A stretch of 64,000 bases of DNA, from assembly GCA_028335825.1 (NCBI GenBank), contig JAIOKI010000022.1:186001-250000 (forward strand), given 5' to 3'. The position numbers and the translations under genes are program-made. Of this stretch, positions 11,761 through 24,699 are shown piece after piece; the first letter of the stretch is position 1, and the number at the start of each line of letters is the position of its first letter. The notes beneath the pieces are model-generated. The model ran no database searches, had not been told where the DNA came from, and saw nothing but the letters and a program-made list of their open reading frames with translations. This DNA is from Nosema muscidifuracis. Lineage: Eukaryota; Microsporidia; Nosematidae.

Positions 11761-12229
11761 AAGACAAGTAATTGGTATGTCCTTGAGTAAAATCATATTT
11801 CTCATTGATATTACCAATTAATGAACTTAATCCGCGGTTGTAATATAATTGGTTACAATCATATTTAACTACATCGAAATCGTCATAATGATGAATAATA
11901 AATCTATTAATATTAACAAAATATTTAATTATGACAATAAATAATAAATTTAAAAGTATGGAAGAAATTTGAATATTAGAGATGTTCTTGCCCCGGGAGC
12001 AAGAAAATCCCTATGATATTTTAGGGGTAAGAAAATTTTCACTAAAATTAATCAATTTTTAAATATTTTTTATAACCCCCTAAAATAACGTTTAATGATT
12101 TTTAAATAATTATAAAGTTTTGATGTATAATATGTAAGAAGTATATGCAATCCAGAATATTAAAATACATTTTAGGAGTCATATATCAAAATTGTACAAC
12201 TATTAAATATGTGAATTAAAAAATTGTAT
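11761..12229. other. gene-free; unusual G-run patches
   Basis: No gene. Around 11990-12100 there are two short C/G runs about 85 bases apart in otherwise A+T-rich sequence (a CCCCGGG and later a CCCCC). They could be remains of a terminal inverted repeat of the Merlin element that follows, but no matching partner was found downstream. Confidence 0.3.
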
Positions 12230-12770
12230 AAGTATAAGAAAATATAGCTTTTTTTAAGTGGTCATTAAATGATAGTCTTAAAAGTATTGTTGATAATCTA
12301 GAAATCAATCAAAGAACAATTAGAAAAGTGCTAAATAAGTTTTGCATATTATTAATGAAAGGATAAATCAGCTGATACTATAAGTTGAATAGCAAAGATT
12401 GTTCAAATTGATTAAGCTTCACTAAATTTTAGAGTAAAAAGCCACCTCAGAAGGTTATCTACTATTAAAACTGTTGCTCTTTGTTTCGTTGAGTTTTATG
12501 ACAAAATTACCAAAGTATTTGCCTGTGTTGGCCCTAAAAAAAGGCTGCTTCATTGACATTCATTGTACGTGATTAGTTGATACCTAATAATACAATCTAT
12601 AGATACGAGCATGAATTTTATAATGGTCTAAATTCGATTTTGTCCATAAAACTGTCTGTCATAAAATTTAATATGTATACAAAGATATAAGAGTAGATAC
12701 ACAAGCAATGTAATCATTTAATAATTGTGTTAAGTTAGATATAAAAAGAGAAAAGATATGTAAACTAATA
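12230..12770 (+). mobile_element. decayed Merlin DNA transposon
   Basis: The plus strand reads a helix-turn-helix segment (FKWSLNDSLKSIVDNLEIN then QRTIRKVLNKF), then an IVQID catalytic patch followed by SLNFRVKSHLRRLSTIK, then a strand resembling the ALCFVEFYDKITKVFACV core of the DDE fold, and finally TIYTYEHEFY-like and HKTVCHKxxFVNKD-like remains. This order (HTH, first Asp, RGR-like loop, hydrophobic strand, second Asp, NHS block) is that of ISXO2/Merlin transposases. Several stops and frame changes are present, so it is inactive. Ends are approximate. Confidence 0.65.
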
Positions 12771-14799
12771 GAAGACAATTTTTTAGTGTATTTTCCTGAA
12801 GTTTGATAAAAGGCCAAACTATGATTTAAATATCATAATACAAAAGTCTGATGATATAAACGAAAAGGATTGTAACATCATATATGATGTTGTTAATAAG
12901 TATTCAAAGAAGAAAATGTTTCTACTTTTGAATTCGAATCAATTACAGGTTAGATTTAAAAATACAGAAACAAAAGCATATTTACTTGTTCTCGGATCGA
13001 TTTGATAACCAAGTATTAATTATTACTAAAAGAGAAAAAACCTTGTTTCTTGTTAAATGATATATATAGAAATGCTATCTTTTTTTTACAGAAATTAACA
13101 TTATACAACTAGAGAATAGTAAATAGTCTTAATTTATGGCACGTTTACATCTTGTCCATCAAAAATTAGACACTTATATACGATTTTTTGTCTATATTAG
13201 TGAAATTATATTCTGCTTGCATTTATATTAATGAGGCACGAAAATGAGCAGTCTTATACTAAAATTATAGACTTTTTAGCTAAATAGTTTTAGATTTCGA
13301 GTCTGCAAACAGAAAATTTTTTGCTTCTTAATATAAGCAATCAGTTACTTATGGTTGTCTTTTTCACTTCTCACAAAATATAAGAAAAAAGTACATTAAT
13401 CAAAACTAATGAGTTATTACAAAAAATATACGGATTAAAGAATTTTAAGCTACTTTTGTTGTTATATTTTGTTCAAGCATATAAAGATCGAATGTTTTAC
13501 TAAAATTCAAAACTTATTAATAAAAATAATGAACCTACTTTTTTTAGAATTAATGAAATAGTTCAAAAACAATTACATAAATGTATGCAGAGAATATTAA
13601 AGATTTTGGAATGTTTATGACCGTGTTTAAGTAGATGCACGAAGAAAAACTGATTTTTTTAGAAGGATTATATGGGTCTCTAAATAATTTATTCGTAAGA
13701 CTCATTGAGATTAAAATTGTTTAAAGAAAACTTAGTAAGTGTAAAAAATATCAAGCCTAAACAATTTTTTTAAGTTAAAAATGATCATCTGTATTTAATT
13801 TACCTCGAAGTTGGTTCAATAATAATTAAATTTATTTATTTTCTAATTTTTGTTTATTAATTAAATCATCAAGACGTTTCATTTGGTTCAAAATGGAAAG
13901 TTTTAACTATTTCTTCGATTTAAGCTTTATAAGAAATTTAAGACACTGCTTAATATAATGATTTAGAAAGAGTAAGTATATCTGCCAGTTCGAATTCTAT
14001 GGTTAATACTGTTACTTCTGAAAAGTTCTAAATCAAAGAAAGAGAAGATAATGTGATTTTAAAAATTGTTGAAGTTATGTATCTGTAAGAGAACAGAAAT
14101 AATGAAGGGAAAAATACAAAACAAAAGATAACATACTGCAGAAGTTCTTTTGTTTTCATGAATGGTAATAATCTAGAGTACAATAAACACTTTTATACTA
14201 TAATAAAAATATCTATGTTGAAATTTCATACCGCTCGATGATAAATAAAGACATTTGATATTAAAAACCCTCCGATAAAAATTAAAATTAAGGGAACGAA
14301 AACTTAATAAAAACAATAAAACATATAGTTTAAATTTAAGAGCTGTTGTTAATAAATTGATGGATAAAAAAAGTAGAATTCAAAAAATATTTTTTAAGAT
14401 TATCTAACTGTATTTTGATATTAAGACGATATTCAGAATAATTCATGATTCTGCCAAAATATTTTTTGATCTCGACTAAGAAAATTTTCCTCAAAAAACA
14501 TATGACTATGTTATTAGATATTATGGAAATATGTGCTGATTTAAATTTATGATACTTAAGGACATGCTTAAATTATTGTGAGTATTTGGTCTGTTACCAA
14601 AAAAGATGAAAAGAAATGGAACTTCAATTTTGTTATTGCAAAAAAATTGTATTGAAAATACTTTTGATCTATAACAAGCGCTACATAAGATGTCTGGTTA
14701 TTATTATAAGTGTGATCAATATAAGCATTTTAACAATTTAATATCAAAATATATACAAATGTTTTATTTTATTAAACACAAATTATATTAGGTTCTAAT
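12771..14799. other. gene-free degenerate sequence
   Basis: About 2 kb with no supportable gene on either strand. Short coding-like patches are present but nothing matches a family I can name. It lies between a Merlin and a Gypsy copy and is probably decayed element sequence. Confidence 0.35.
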
Positions 14800-17250
14800 A
14801 TAAACAGTTTAGTTTCAAAATAATGCTCTGAACTGAAGGCTAAAAGAATAATAGATAAATTGAAGATACTGATCTATGCATTGGAGATAAAGAGTGCTAA
14901 CAAAGAGTTAAAAAAGAGGAGAAATGAAAAATTTATTAGTTGAATCAAAGAAGAGGGAAAAGAACTAAAGAACATCAAGAGTAGACCGAGAAAATATTAA
15001 ATAGGTACAACAGTGCGGTTCTTTAATACGATAAACAAAACATGTAGCCAGAAAATGCAATTTGAAAAAGTCTAAGGATGGCTATAATTATAATAATAGA
15101 AGTAATTTTAATTATGTCAATTAAAGTTGAGACATTGACTCAAAAGTATAATATGCAAGATGTTATAAAATACTGGTAAAGGAAAAATATAATTGATAGA
15201 TTTAGAGGAGATATTTGAGAATACTAAGTACGACAAAAGAAAAAACCTCAATATACATTATTATATTAAGAAATTTAAAGAAGTTTGGTGTAAGATAATC
15301 TCTGATAAAGAAAAAATGTTTTTAAGAAGGACGGATGATTCCGCAAGCTTTAATCAATAATACCGCGAAGAATTTAAAATATTTGGTAAGCAGAATTATA
15401 TTAGAAGATCGACACATCTGTGTGAAGAATTAGATTTTTAAACAATCTGATAGCGTTCAACGATATTAAAAAAATGATGATTATAAATTGTCAAATATAT
15501 GTGATGTGATTACATAGATTCAAAGTACGAAATTCATTACTGTTGTAGATTTAAAAGATGGATTTTATTATATTGAAATTATAGAACAAAATAAATTCAG
15601 TATTCAAGTGTATTGCTGGACTTTGATGGTTATATGTATAAAAGCTAGCTAAAGATAATACAATGTATAATTAATGATATATTTAGATGTTTTATAGACA
15701 AAATTGTTGATAGTAATAGTTTTCAAGAACATGATCGGATTTTTAATAGGTTTAGAAAAGATTTAAGAATAATGTTAAGCTGTTCCTACTAAAATACAAT
15801 CTTGTGTAAAAGATGTGAAATAAAGAATTACGCTTCAGAAACAATTAAATCAACATATAGTTTAAGGTCAAGAATAAAGATTGGAAATCAATAAAAAAAA
15901 ATGAATAGAGAGTTTTTAAAATGAAGATAATATTGAGTGAATTGAAATAATACAAGTTTTAGTACTGATATTAGTAATATTAAATGGGTGCTTTTTTATT
16001 ACAGAAAATAATAAGGAGGAATTGGATTTAGCACAAAAGGCTACTAAGAAGTTTATATCAACAGAATTCAACTATTTAATTTCAGAAAAATAAATGTATA
16101 CTATATCTTGAGTAGTAAAAAAGTTTAAATATGAGCCCAGATGAAAAAGGTTCAAGATAGAAATGAGCCATAAAGCTTTAATAGAAGTTAGTAATAGCCT
16201 GGATTTTAATAATGAAAGTGTGAACAGATAAGCAGAGAAGATACAAGTGTTTGATTTAGAGATTATTTTAAGGAAACAGAAGAAATGATAGTGGTGAATA
16301 GCCTTAGTAGGGTATATACAATAGAAGAAGTGAAATTATGAGAATGATGGAAGTAAGAATATATAGATAAATAGAGAACAAAAGAAATTGATGGGAGAAA
16401 GAGATTCACACCGAAGAAATAAGAGAAAATTTGATATATGATTATAATGAAAAATTAAGCCATAAATGTAGTTCAACATTTTATTATGAACTTAGGAAAG
16501 ATAATATTGGGCAGGAATAAAGGATAAGATTTATGAGGTTATAAAGAAATACAAACCACGTCAGAATACAATATGAAGAATAATGGATGCAGTAAATTTA
16601 GAAGTATTACAAGATATTAAGAAAATAGGATTGGCAAGATTGAGTTTAAAGAAAAGAAGGTCTCGGTATTTGTTTCCGTGATTATTGTAATAAAAGACTG
16701 TGAGTAAAGTTTTAAAAATTAAAAAAGTTTTAAATATTGTAAACATTTGAGGAATTATGTAGACAAAAAAAAGGTCTGAAGAAATTATTACAGATAATGG
16801 GAATGAGTTTTACAATGAAGATATGCAGACAATTAGATATAGAAAGAATTATATGTGTGATGAGAAATAGCATTGTAAAGAATAAATAAAAAATAAGAAT
16901 TAATCGAGAAGCATAATCAGATTATCGCGTAGGTATAAAATGTGCCCTTATAGAAGCAGTAGATTATAGAAATAGCAGTTTTATAATAGAGAACAGTTTG
17001 AAAGATAGGTATGGAATTAGATTCAAGAAATGTCATGAAGAGATATTAAAAAAAAGTTAAGAAGTAGAGTAGAGAAGAAGGAGAATTTTAAGGGATGTAA
17101 TAAATATAGTAAGGGAAGATTTTAGATTCGGATAAAGTAGTAGATGTGAGTGAAGAGATTCATAATCATAAAATTAGAAAGCAGAAGATATAAAAAAGAC
17201 ATTATGATCCGAAGAAGATAGTGAATAAGACTAAATATGCGATCGAATTT
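14800..17250 (+). mobile_element. Ty3/Gypsy LTR retrotransposon fossil, gag to integrase
   Basis: The longest Gypsy copy here. In order on the plus strand: a gag zinc knuckle (CGSL ... KHVARKCNLKK, about 15015-15065); a reverse transcriptase with an FITVVDLKDGFYYIEI block at about 15535-15590; an RNase H region near 15980-16120; an integrase zinc-binding region at about 16450-16560 (LSHKCSSTFYYELRKDNI); and the integrase catalytic part with ITDNGNEFYNEDMQ at about 16790-16830. This is the Ty3/Gypsy gene order (RT-RH-IN). No LTRs were identified. The copy is thoroughly broken and A+T-drifted, so it is old. Confidence 0.8.
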
Positions 17251-17439
17251 TATATCTTACTATTTTATTAAACCCTAATTATTTTAAGTCCTAATAGAAA
17301 ATATTATAGGTAATATATCGATAAAAATACTGAATTATAGTGAAATTACAAAAATATTAAAAAATAATTACTAAAACATAAAACACTTATTAGATAAAAC
17401 CCTAACCAAATAATATCACAGGCCAAAAACCCTTAAATA

Positions 17440-19790
17440 TAAACTGAATGTTTATTTATAATATTAGTTTTATGAATTTCTTATCTTATTCTTTACTCAC
17501 CGCGTAGGTTACTCTTATATCTTTGATTTGCCTTCTTTTTTCAACTTCTAGACTACTACCTACTGTGACTTTGTTATCGCAGACTCTGCGGCGATTTTTT
17601 AATGTCATCTTGAGTATTTTCATCTGGATATATGCCTCGATGTGAATATATAACTTTAGCTCAGTTCTGTATGCACGATAGAAGTTTGTTACTATACCGT
17701 CTCAAATCATAACGAAAAGGATTATCTTGGACTTATACTTGTATAGTGAAGCAGAGTGGTTGACCATAAATCATACTTAAGCTTCTTCTCTGTCTCCGTG
17801 GTTCGCAAATTATCAAAGTTGTTTATTTCTACCTCTATTATCATGACTTCTTTCCTAAGCTTGTATACTATGTATATATCAGGTTTATTGTACTTTACGT
17901 TTATAGCGCTTTAGATTTGCGAACCCACTCTAATTCAATATCTTTAATGCAATACACTCCTTCACGAAGTGATTTCTAATTTTTTATTTTTGCAACCCCA
18001 AAATTCCTACAAATTCGAAGGTGAATACATCGTAGCACTTCATTATGTCTTCTCATATAATCATGGGAGAACATTCTATCACATTGTGTCACCATGTAAT
18101 CTATTGTCTTGTATTTTTCATTACAATGTGGGCATATAACTTTCTTCTCTAGCCGCAATATTTCCTTTGGTAAGCCAGAGGGCAGAATCTTTGATAGTCA
18201 CAAAGAGATTATCTCAGCATCTATATATTCTCGAGTTATTATAGTTTTTTTCCTATATCATTATATAGATATGATTTCTGTGCTTCCTCTAAATCTTCTG
18301 ATGTAAATCGTTTTTCCAGGCTATACTTCTCTACAAAGAAAGGTCTTATACATGCTATATGCGTATTGTTTTTCTTCTTAGCATAATTTCTTTGTTGCTA
18401 TCTAGCAGGAGGTATAGTTATAATAACATTTTTTCACTCTTATGCTTAATATTAATCAGAACTATTCTTAGTTAATTTCTTAGAAGATATAGCCTCTTTA
18501 CATTCAGATTGTTGGTGAATATGATTTGTTGTAAGGATATTTTGAACTATATCGTCTAGCTCTCTGAATTCATTAGGTTTGACCCTTAGGATGCCTACAT
18601 TGTAATATGTGATATAGAATGTTCATTCATTGCCTTGAACAGGTTTCTAGCGTTTAGCTTTGTCTTACACAGAGACTCGCATCTTCTCTTAATTTCTTTC
18701 CATATCTTAATCTTTAGTTTATACCGTGATTTTATCTATGAAATTTTCAAACAATCCTAAGTACTTGTATCCATCTAGCGCTATCAGCAGTATTCGTTGC
18801 AGATTTATCATTATTAATTTCTAGACCTACTAATGTAATAAATCTTTTGGTTTCTTCTACCATTATACTTATACTTCATCAATAGTTACTAGCAATCTTA
18901 GGTAAATTATAAATAATAAATGTTTGCAAACAAAGCGCTTCCCTTTTGTGTCGATTCCTATTTTTGGGTATACGCCATTCAAATTATTGCTTACAGGGTC
19001 CATAGACAAAACAAAGAGTAACGGAGAAAGACTATCTCCTTGTAAGATTCCTCTTTTTACCTGCTTATTTAACACTATCTCATTATTTACTCTTATTTTA
19101 AGTGTTCACCTTTTAGTTATATTATTGACAAATTCTTCCATCCATTTTGGAAGCCCTAGGCTTTCGATACACCTAGTAAGTAGAAGTGAGTAACAAAGTC
19201 GTATGCTTCTTTCATGTAAATCTATGTCGTCTTCAGCCTATGGCTATGACTTTTGTTTAACATTATATTTGTAAGCATTTGTTCTTTCGCCCTTATGCTC
19301 TTCTGACAATTCTCCTTTAGTTATCGCATAACAGAATTTAATTTTTGTAAATGTTCTAGAGTACTAATGTTATACATACACGTAATGGGTCTAAAATCCT
19401 TGCCCGAATTTGACGTACCTTTTTGTATTAGATAAGTTAACCTTTTATAAAACTAATTTTCCTCACATGAATCCTCAAGGCAAATTATTCTCGCAATCTT
19501 GTACAGTTCTTTATGGATATCAGTCATCTTCTTAATGAAAAATTTATAAATTTATCAAGGTCAGCCGCTTTTCCAGTTGTGCAGCAATTTAATTACTTTA
19601 ATAAATTCATTTTCTAACTAGAATACTCTTTCCTGTTGCATATTTAGGTCATAATTTAAGATATACTCTTCATACGTCTTTCTCTCTGCCTCTGGTTCTT
19701 TCTGGTACATCATGGATTAAGCCACCTTAGTATTTTCTTTTGTGACATCATGTTACTTACCTTAATCTTAGGAATATTTTTAGTATATTT
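17440..19790 (-). mobile_element. decayed R2/R4-like LINE copy
   Basis: The minus strand follows the complete LINE protein (26243-28972) from about residue 60 to its end. Going down in coordinates: FxxVIKLLHNWKSG and KDFRPITCM near 19400-19600, an AYDFV patch near 19210, RGILQGDSLSPLLFVLSMDP at 19050-18970 (the clearest match), a degenerate HLLFIIYLRLL where the complete copy has the FIDD catalytic motif, the zinc knuckle CPHC...CDRM with HDYMRRHNEVLRCIHL at 18150-18000, and an AYIQ patch near 17620. The catalytic aspartates are lost and the frame is broken in many places. The first ORF is missing, so the copy is 5'-truncated. Confidence 0.85.
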
Positions 19791-20059
19791 AATATTATTG
19801 ATTATTAAATATAAATAAAGTAAATCAAAGAGTGCATAAAATTGACTGTACGGAAATAGATAGAGGTCAACTTACATAGAAAATTTTGATTGATAAGTTT
19901 TAAGTTCATAATTAATAATTTTTTAAAAAAATCAATAAATAGTATACTTTATATAAAAGTAAATTCTAAATATATTTTTAAAATTAGACACATTATTTTA
20001 TAATTTATATAAAATAAATTTCAGATTTACATTTCAGTCGTTTATATCATTACAAAATT

Positions 20060-20620
20060 TATTGGACATAAAAAGCTGTATCAAGTGTAATTTTAATTAT
20101 ATCGTCCGGCATATTTAACGAACTTTATTCGACGATTTCTAAAAGAATATACAACTAAATCTTCACACTATTTTCTCCGAAGTTGATGTTCGTCATTACT
20201 TGTTTTCACATAAAAAACTCGATCTATTTTAGCAATACAATTTCACTATAAATTCGTTGTAAATGATTAAATGTGAATAAAAAGTCAGAAATTAATTATC
20301 TCAGCGAGTATACCAACTTACTATTGTTGATGAAACAACATCTAATTCTATGATCTCAAATTACTTTGAATTATTCTTGCACCATTTACATATTAAAAAA
20401 AAATTTCCTTTTGAGTAATCTAGTGTCATTCAAAAATTTTTTGTTACACTTAAAATAACAACGATATTCTTATAAATAGTTGATTCCAAAACTTAATTCA
20501 TATAGATTTTTTTTAAATAGAAGCTTTATCAGAAATTTTGTATCATAATTATGTTTTTTAATTCACAATTTTTTTATAGCCTTTAAATTATTTATTTAGC
20601 CTAATAATATGATTTTATTC
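20060..20620 (-). mobile_element. decayed Merlin DNA transposon
   Basis: A second copy of the lineage at 4270-4990. Around 20340-20390 both share a near-identical stretch (KWCKN, then LDVVSSTIVSWYT, on the minus strand). Around 20230-20120 it reads IAKIDRVFYVKTSNDEHQLRRK followed by DLVVYSF, matching the ISXO2/Merlin VEIDExxFxxRKxxxGxxxxxxWvfG block. Having two related copies makes the assignment firmer than either alone. The frame is broken. Confidence 0.65.
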
Positions 20621-21299
20621 TAAAAAGCTATTTTGACAATAAAAAACCAAGTATTGTCATAATTTTAATTCAATAGCTATCTTCTCAAATAATAAACTTT
20701 TCTGTTTGGTTTACTTCTATTTATTTTATAAGCCTTTCCAACAATTACTAATAGTTATGCCACTCTATAAATTTTGAAAATTTTTACGATATTTACTATT
20801 CGTTTTCTAATATTCTTGTCTTTAATTTTAATGTAAAAATTAAAATATTTTGTATTTTTCTTTTGAATAATCATTTATTGTTTTAAATAATTAGCTTTAG
20901 ACATGAAAGAATTCCATTAAATAATAATTTAACTGATTCTTTACTAAAGACCTATTTTAGAATAGAACACAAATGATTTTAGTATTAAAAAATGACAACA
21001 GATATTATGATTTATCATATTAAAAGTTTATTCTTTTTTCTCTCTATAATATTAATTAATCAAAATTATGGATAAATAGTTAATACTTTTCTTGTAAGAA
21101 AGTCAAATTGACATATATTTATAAAATAAAATTCGATTATTAATATTACCGTAAGTCTATGGTGATTTACTTATTAATAAATAATATTCTATCTTGTTAA
21201 TTATGAAATTTTCATTCATTAAAATTTCTCGCCTCGATTACTAGATTATTTAACTAAACGTGATTAATTAAAAACAGTGTAAAATAAATAATTTGAAAT
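20621..21299. other. gene-free A+T-rich stretch
   Basis: No gene, RNA or element motif seen. Confidence 0.4.
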
Positions 21300-23400
21300 T
21301 TAGTAATTGTATTTATTTACCATAATGTAGATAAATATTATACAAATATATAACATTACTTATAAAATGGTCAGTCATCTACTTCACTTACTAATCTCAA
21401 GCGAATCTTCCATTTTATCTTTTAATTTATTCTTAGTGTACCAATTATACGCTCAATTCCTACATTACTTCTATCTGTCACAAAACTTGACTTTCCGTGC
21501 CATATATCCAATCTATACACATCTTCCGAATTCTTTGTTTATAAACTTTTTCTCGTTTCTATGTTTAGCTTTTCTAGTCGCTTTCCTTTCTTACATAATT
21601 CTTCTATAAATTAAAAATTTCTACATTCTCGTTTATGATTCACTAAGTTTCTTTGTATGGTCATTGTATAATAGTTTATTGCCGCTATAACTGAATATCT
21701 ACTTTTACTTACATAATCGGATTCTTTAAACCTTTTACATTGTATATTTGGCATTGTACACACTTTTTAATAATTTTTTCAATATTCCCCAGTTTTAAAT
21801 CATAAAAACACTCATACTTTCCTATGACCATGTTTTTCATTATTTTTTCTTATTAAATCTTTTCTCTCATTCTACCAAAATCAAATTATTAGATTAGTCT
21901 ATTTTATCTTTAAATTACCTGTCATTAATATGTTTCTAATCATTTTTAACTTTAGAATCTGCTTCTATTGGTGTTTCTGGTTCTTCATAGTCAATTGTAA
22001 AATCAAATTCATGAATATTTTATGTCCAATGGTTAATTCCATCATTTTTAAAACATGTTTTTCGTCTCAATTCGTAAAAATATTTTATTCTTTGAACACA
22101 GAATACATTGATTTTTCACTAATCTCATATCTAGTTTCTGTTGGGCTAAACTTCTTAGATGCCCATTATAGTGGCACCTACTTTTATTTTTTATTCCTTC
22201 TTAGTACAAATTATTTTTTTAGTTTTCTATTCCGAGCTTCCTCAAATTACTTGAAACTTTTTTCACGTTTCGAATTTCAAATCCATCTTCTTTGTCAAGT
22301 TCCGAGCCTTATTCTTCCACCATAAGCTCTCTTTTAAATAAATAGTAAGCTATAAGTAGTCTTTTAGAACTTTTAAACCAGCTTCTTAACCATAAAAATA
22401 TACACACTTCAAATACTCTCTTGGGTTGTGAAAACTAGAACGTCTTATTTTTGTTAATCTTCTAAGATCTTATCTCTCCCCATTCAATGTTACGTTAATA
22501 ATTACCTCTATTTTAGACAACTGTATCTTTTTTAAATTTATCATTATATTATTCACTTTTAACAATTTCATAACTTTTAAAACTTATTCTCATGCTCTCT
22601 CTTCATCTTAACATGTGCGAGTATGCCATTTATAAAAAAATTACATCACATTAACAATAATATTTATCAAAATCATTGTCATTTTCTTTGAAATATCTGT
22701 GGTGAATTTTTAAATCTCATCAACAACTATTCCAATCATATACCCTCTTGTGCTTATATGAATTCTCAATTTCTATAAGATAAAATTCATCTTTGACGTC
22801 AATTACTGTAAAATAATTTGACCTCGTGTACAGCTTATTGTGTCTTTTATATTCACTAATTCATACGTTTTATTTTCCATTCTATCACTTGAAGCCATTA
22901 AATTTTTTACTAGTCTGATTAAATTCTTTCATTCCGAAATAGATATTATTATCACATTAAATCTTTCCGGGCCATATATATTAAGCTGTAGTGTTTATAT
23001 GTTCATTTATTATTGCCTGGTCTTTCTTAAAGATCTTTTTACTTTTTTCTGTTTTTATTCTACAGGCAAAATTCTATCTCTTCCTTCTTATCATGCTCTA
23101 AATCTATTCTTAACTTCCTCAACGCTCCTCTTCTCTCTTCATATAACTCTTTTGGATTTCTTCGTGAAGCCTTACTTTTTTTCCTTTATTCTGAAAAAAT
23201 GTTATTTTTTTACAAGTTTTCTTACATCTATAATAATACTCAGCAATATTCTGTCCTAATCTTTTACACTCATAACATATGAGGATTCTTCTTTTCTCTA
23301 TTTCAGATCGCACTACACCTAAAACATCTTTTGAAATGAACTCTCTTTTTCTTATTCTGTTACTCCCATTCAATTTTCTTTTATAATATTTTTATATTTT
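21300..23400 (-). mobile_element. Ty3/Gypsy LTR retrotransposon fossil, minus strand
   Basis: Read on the minus strand from high to low coordinates: a gag zinc knuckle (CYECKRLGQNIAEYYYRC-type, 23290-23225) inside an 84-residue frame (23119-23373); a reverse transcriptase patch FTVIDVKDEFYLIEIE at about 22810-22760; and an integrase zinc-binding patch (GNIEKIIKK, then CVQCQIYNVKG) at about 21790-21735. This is the Gypsy order. Long plus-strand open frames at 21930-22325 and 22840-23259 are the hydrophobic antisense shadows of this A-rich element and are not genes. Broken many times; no LTRs seen. Confidence 0.7.
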
Positions 23401-23859
23401 TTCACTTATCATCAAATTTGATATTCTTAAGTACAAACAATTTTGGCTTTATGAACCCATCATATATTTTCAATCTTCACTTTCCTTTCAAATTTAAGCC
23501 ATATACTATCCTATAAAGTTCCTGAAATAATATTCTGACCTACTGATCATATCCAAGACCCGTTAACCCATTGTTTAGTATCGTCTAATATGTTTATTTA
23601 TCATAAATAAGGTAATATTGTACTAATATGTAACAGTAGTAACTAAATACTACTTTCTTCTCAACATTTAAATTAATTAATACATATCCAGTCACTAATT
23701 CCATTAACTTTATTGATTATAAACCTCTAATGCTCTCTTTCTTATCATGCAATGATAATACTCTAAATTAAATTATTTTTTCAACTAAAATTTGATTAAT
23801 AAATAAATAAATTTAAAGAACTTTAATAATGTCCTAAACCTTTTTTAGTGTTTCAGATT
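23401..23859. other. gene-free stretch
   Basis: Decayed sequence, probably the 5' part of the Gypsy copy on the minus strand; nothing diagnostic. Confidence 0.35.
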
Positions 23860-24570
23860 TATAAGTGCTGATCTTATCTCTTATATAACACATAACTGAT
23901 TTTTGATATCAGTTTTAATTCTATTATCGAAGTTTTCTACATTCCAGGTATGCACATTAGTCATATAATGCACAGGCCTGTAATTATACGTAATCATAGA
24001 ATTATTATAGGCTTTTGATTGATATGTATGTATTATGCTTCTATGTCTTACAAAATTTTCAATTTCATGAATAAAAGTATCAGATGATATATTTAGAACT
24101 GTTTTTACATATTCCTTTGCCTGAACTATACTTGTATTCACTATATTAAATTCTTCAATTTTTTTCTATTATTATCATTTATTATTCCTATTGCATTTCT
24201 ATTAACTCCAAAAAAATCAGATATATAAAATGTTTAAGTTTTTTATGAAATAAATATAATTTCTAGATAATCATTTCATTTATGAGACTGTTATGAAAAA
24301 AACTGCAATACATAACAAATAATGTTTTTTAAAAATGTCAGCAACAAGAATTAAAACATTTCTAATTTATACCCAAAGTAGCTCTTGCAAAATTAGTTAA
24401 AAACATATTTTTACCGCAATAAACACAAGCTATTTCATCATATATAAGCTTCTTATTCACTAAAAATTGAAAAACTCTCTTCTTAAATTGGATTGTTTGA
24501 AAACTGTAAAAAATTCTCTGTACTAATATGAAGTTGTATAAAAATAAAAATTTTCTAATCATGCAACTTT
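23860..24570 (-). mobile_element. decayed Merlin DNA transposon, nearly full-length transposase
   Basis: The best preserved Merlin copy. The minus-strand frame 24562-24362 holds the N-terminal part: VFQFLVNKKLIYDEIAC, then VYCGKNMFL. This is the Cys2 start of the N-terminal zinc ribbon of ISXO2/Merlin transposases (FLxxxxLIxxxxxCxxCGxxM). Between 24360 and 24140 a GVNRNAIGIIND helix-turn-helix is visible. The frame 24141-23881 holds the end of the DDE domain: SIIHTYQSKAYNN, where the family has the second catalytic Asp (HTDxxxxY), then NYRPVHYMTNVHTWNVENF for the NHxxNFVNP-HTQxIE block. The catalytic Asp and the Gln of HTQ are substituted, and the transposase is split by a frame break, so it is inactive. 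Confidence 0.7.
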
Positions 24571-24699
24571 ACTCATCACACTCCATTTCTGCTACACATC
24601 TACTATTGCTATAAAATAACTTTTTTGAGTTCAATAATTTTATATAATAATCTAATACACAAAGGGTTTTTAGATATTACTACTTATCCTCTCAAACAA

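Noticed and set aside
11990-12100. C/G runs as terminal inverted repeat of the Merlin at 12230
   Set aside because: No inverted partner was found after 12770, so the claim cannot be supported.
13970-14000. A GTTCGAATTC stretch resembling a tRNA T-loop
   Set aside because: Flanking bases do not form a T-stem and no anticodon or acceptor stem can be found.
21930-23259. Long plus-strand open frames (131 and 139 codons) encoding very hydrophobic, Phe/Leu/Ser-rich peptides
   Set aside because: They are the antisense of a minus-strand Gypsy copy; A-rich coding DNA read backwards gives such frames. No start signal or family feature.
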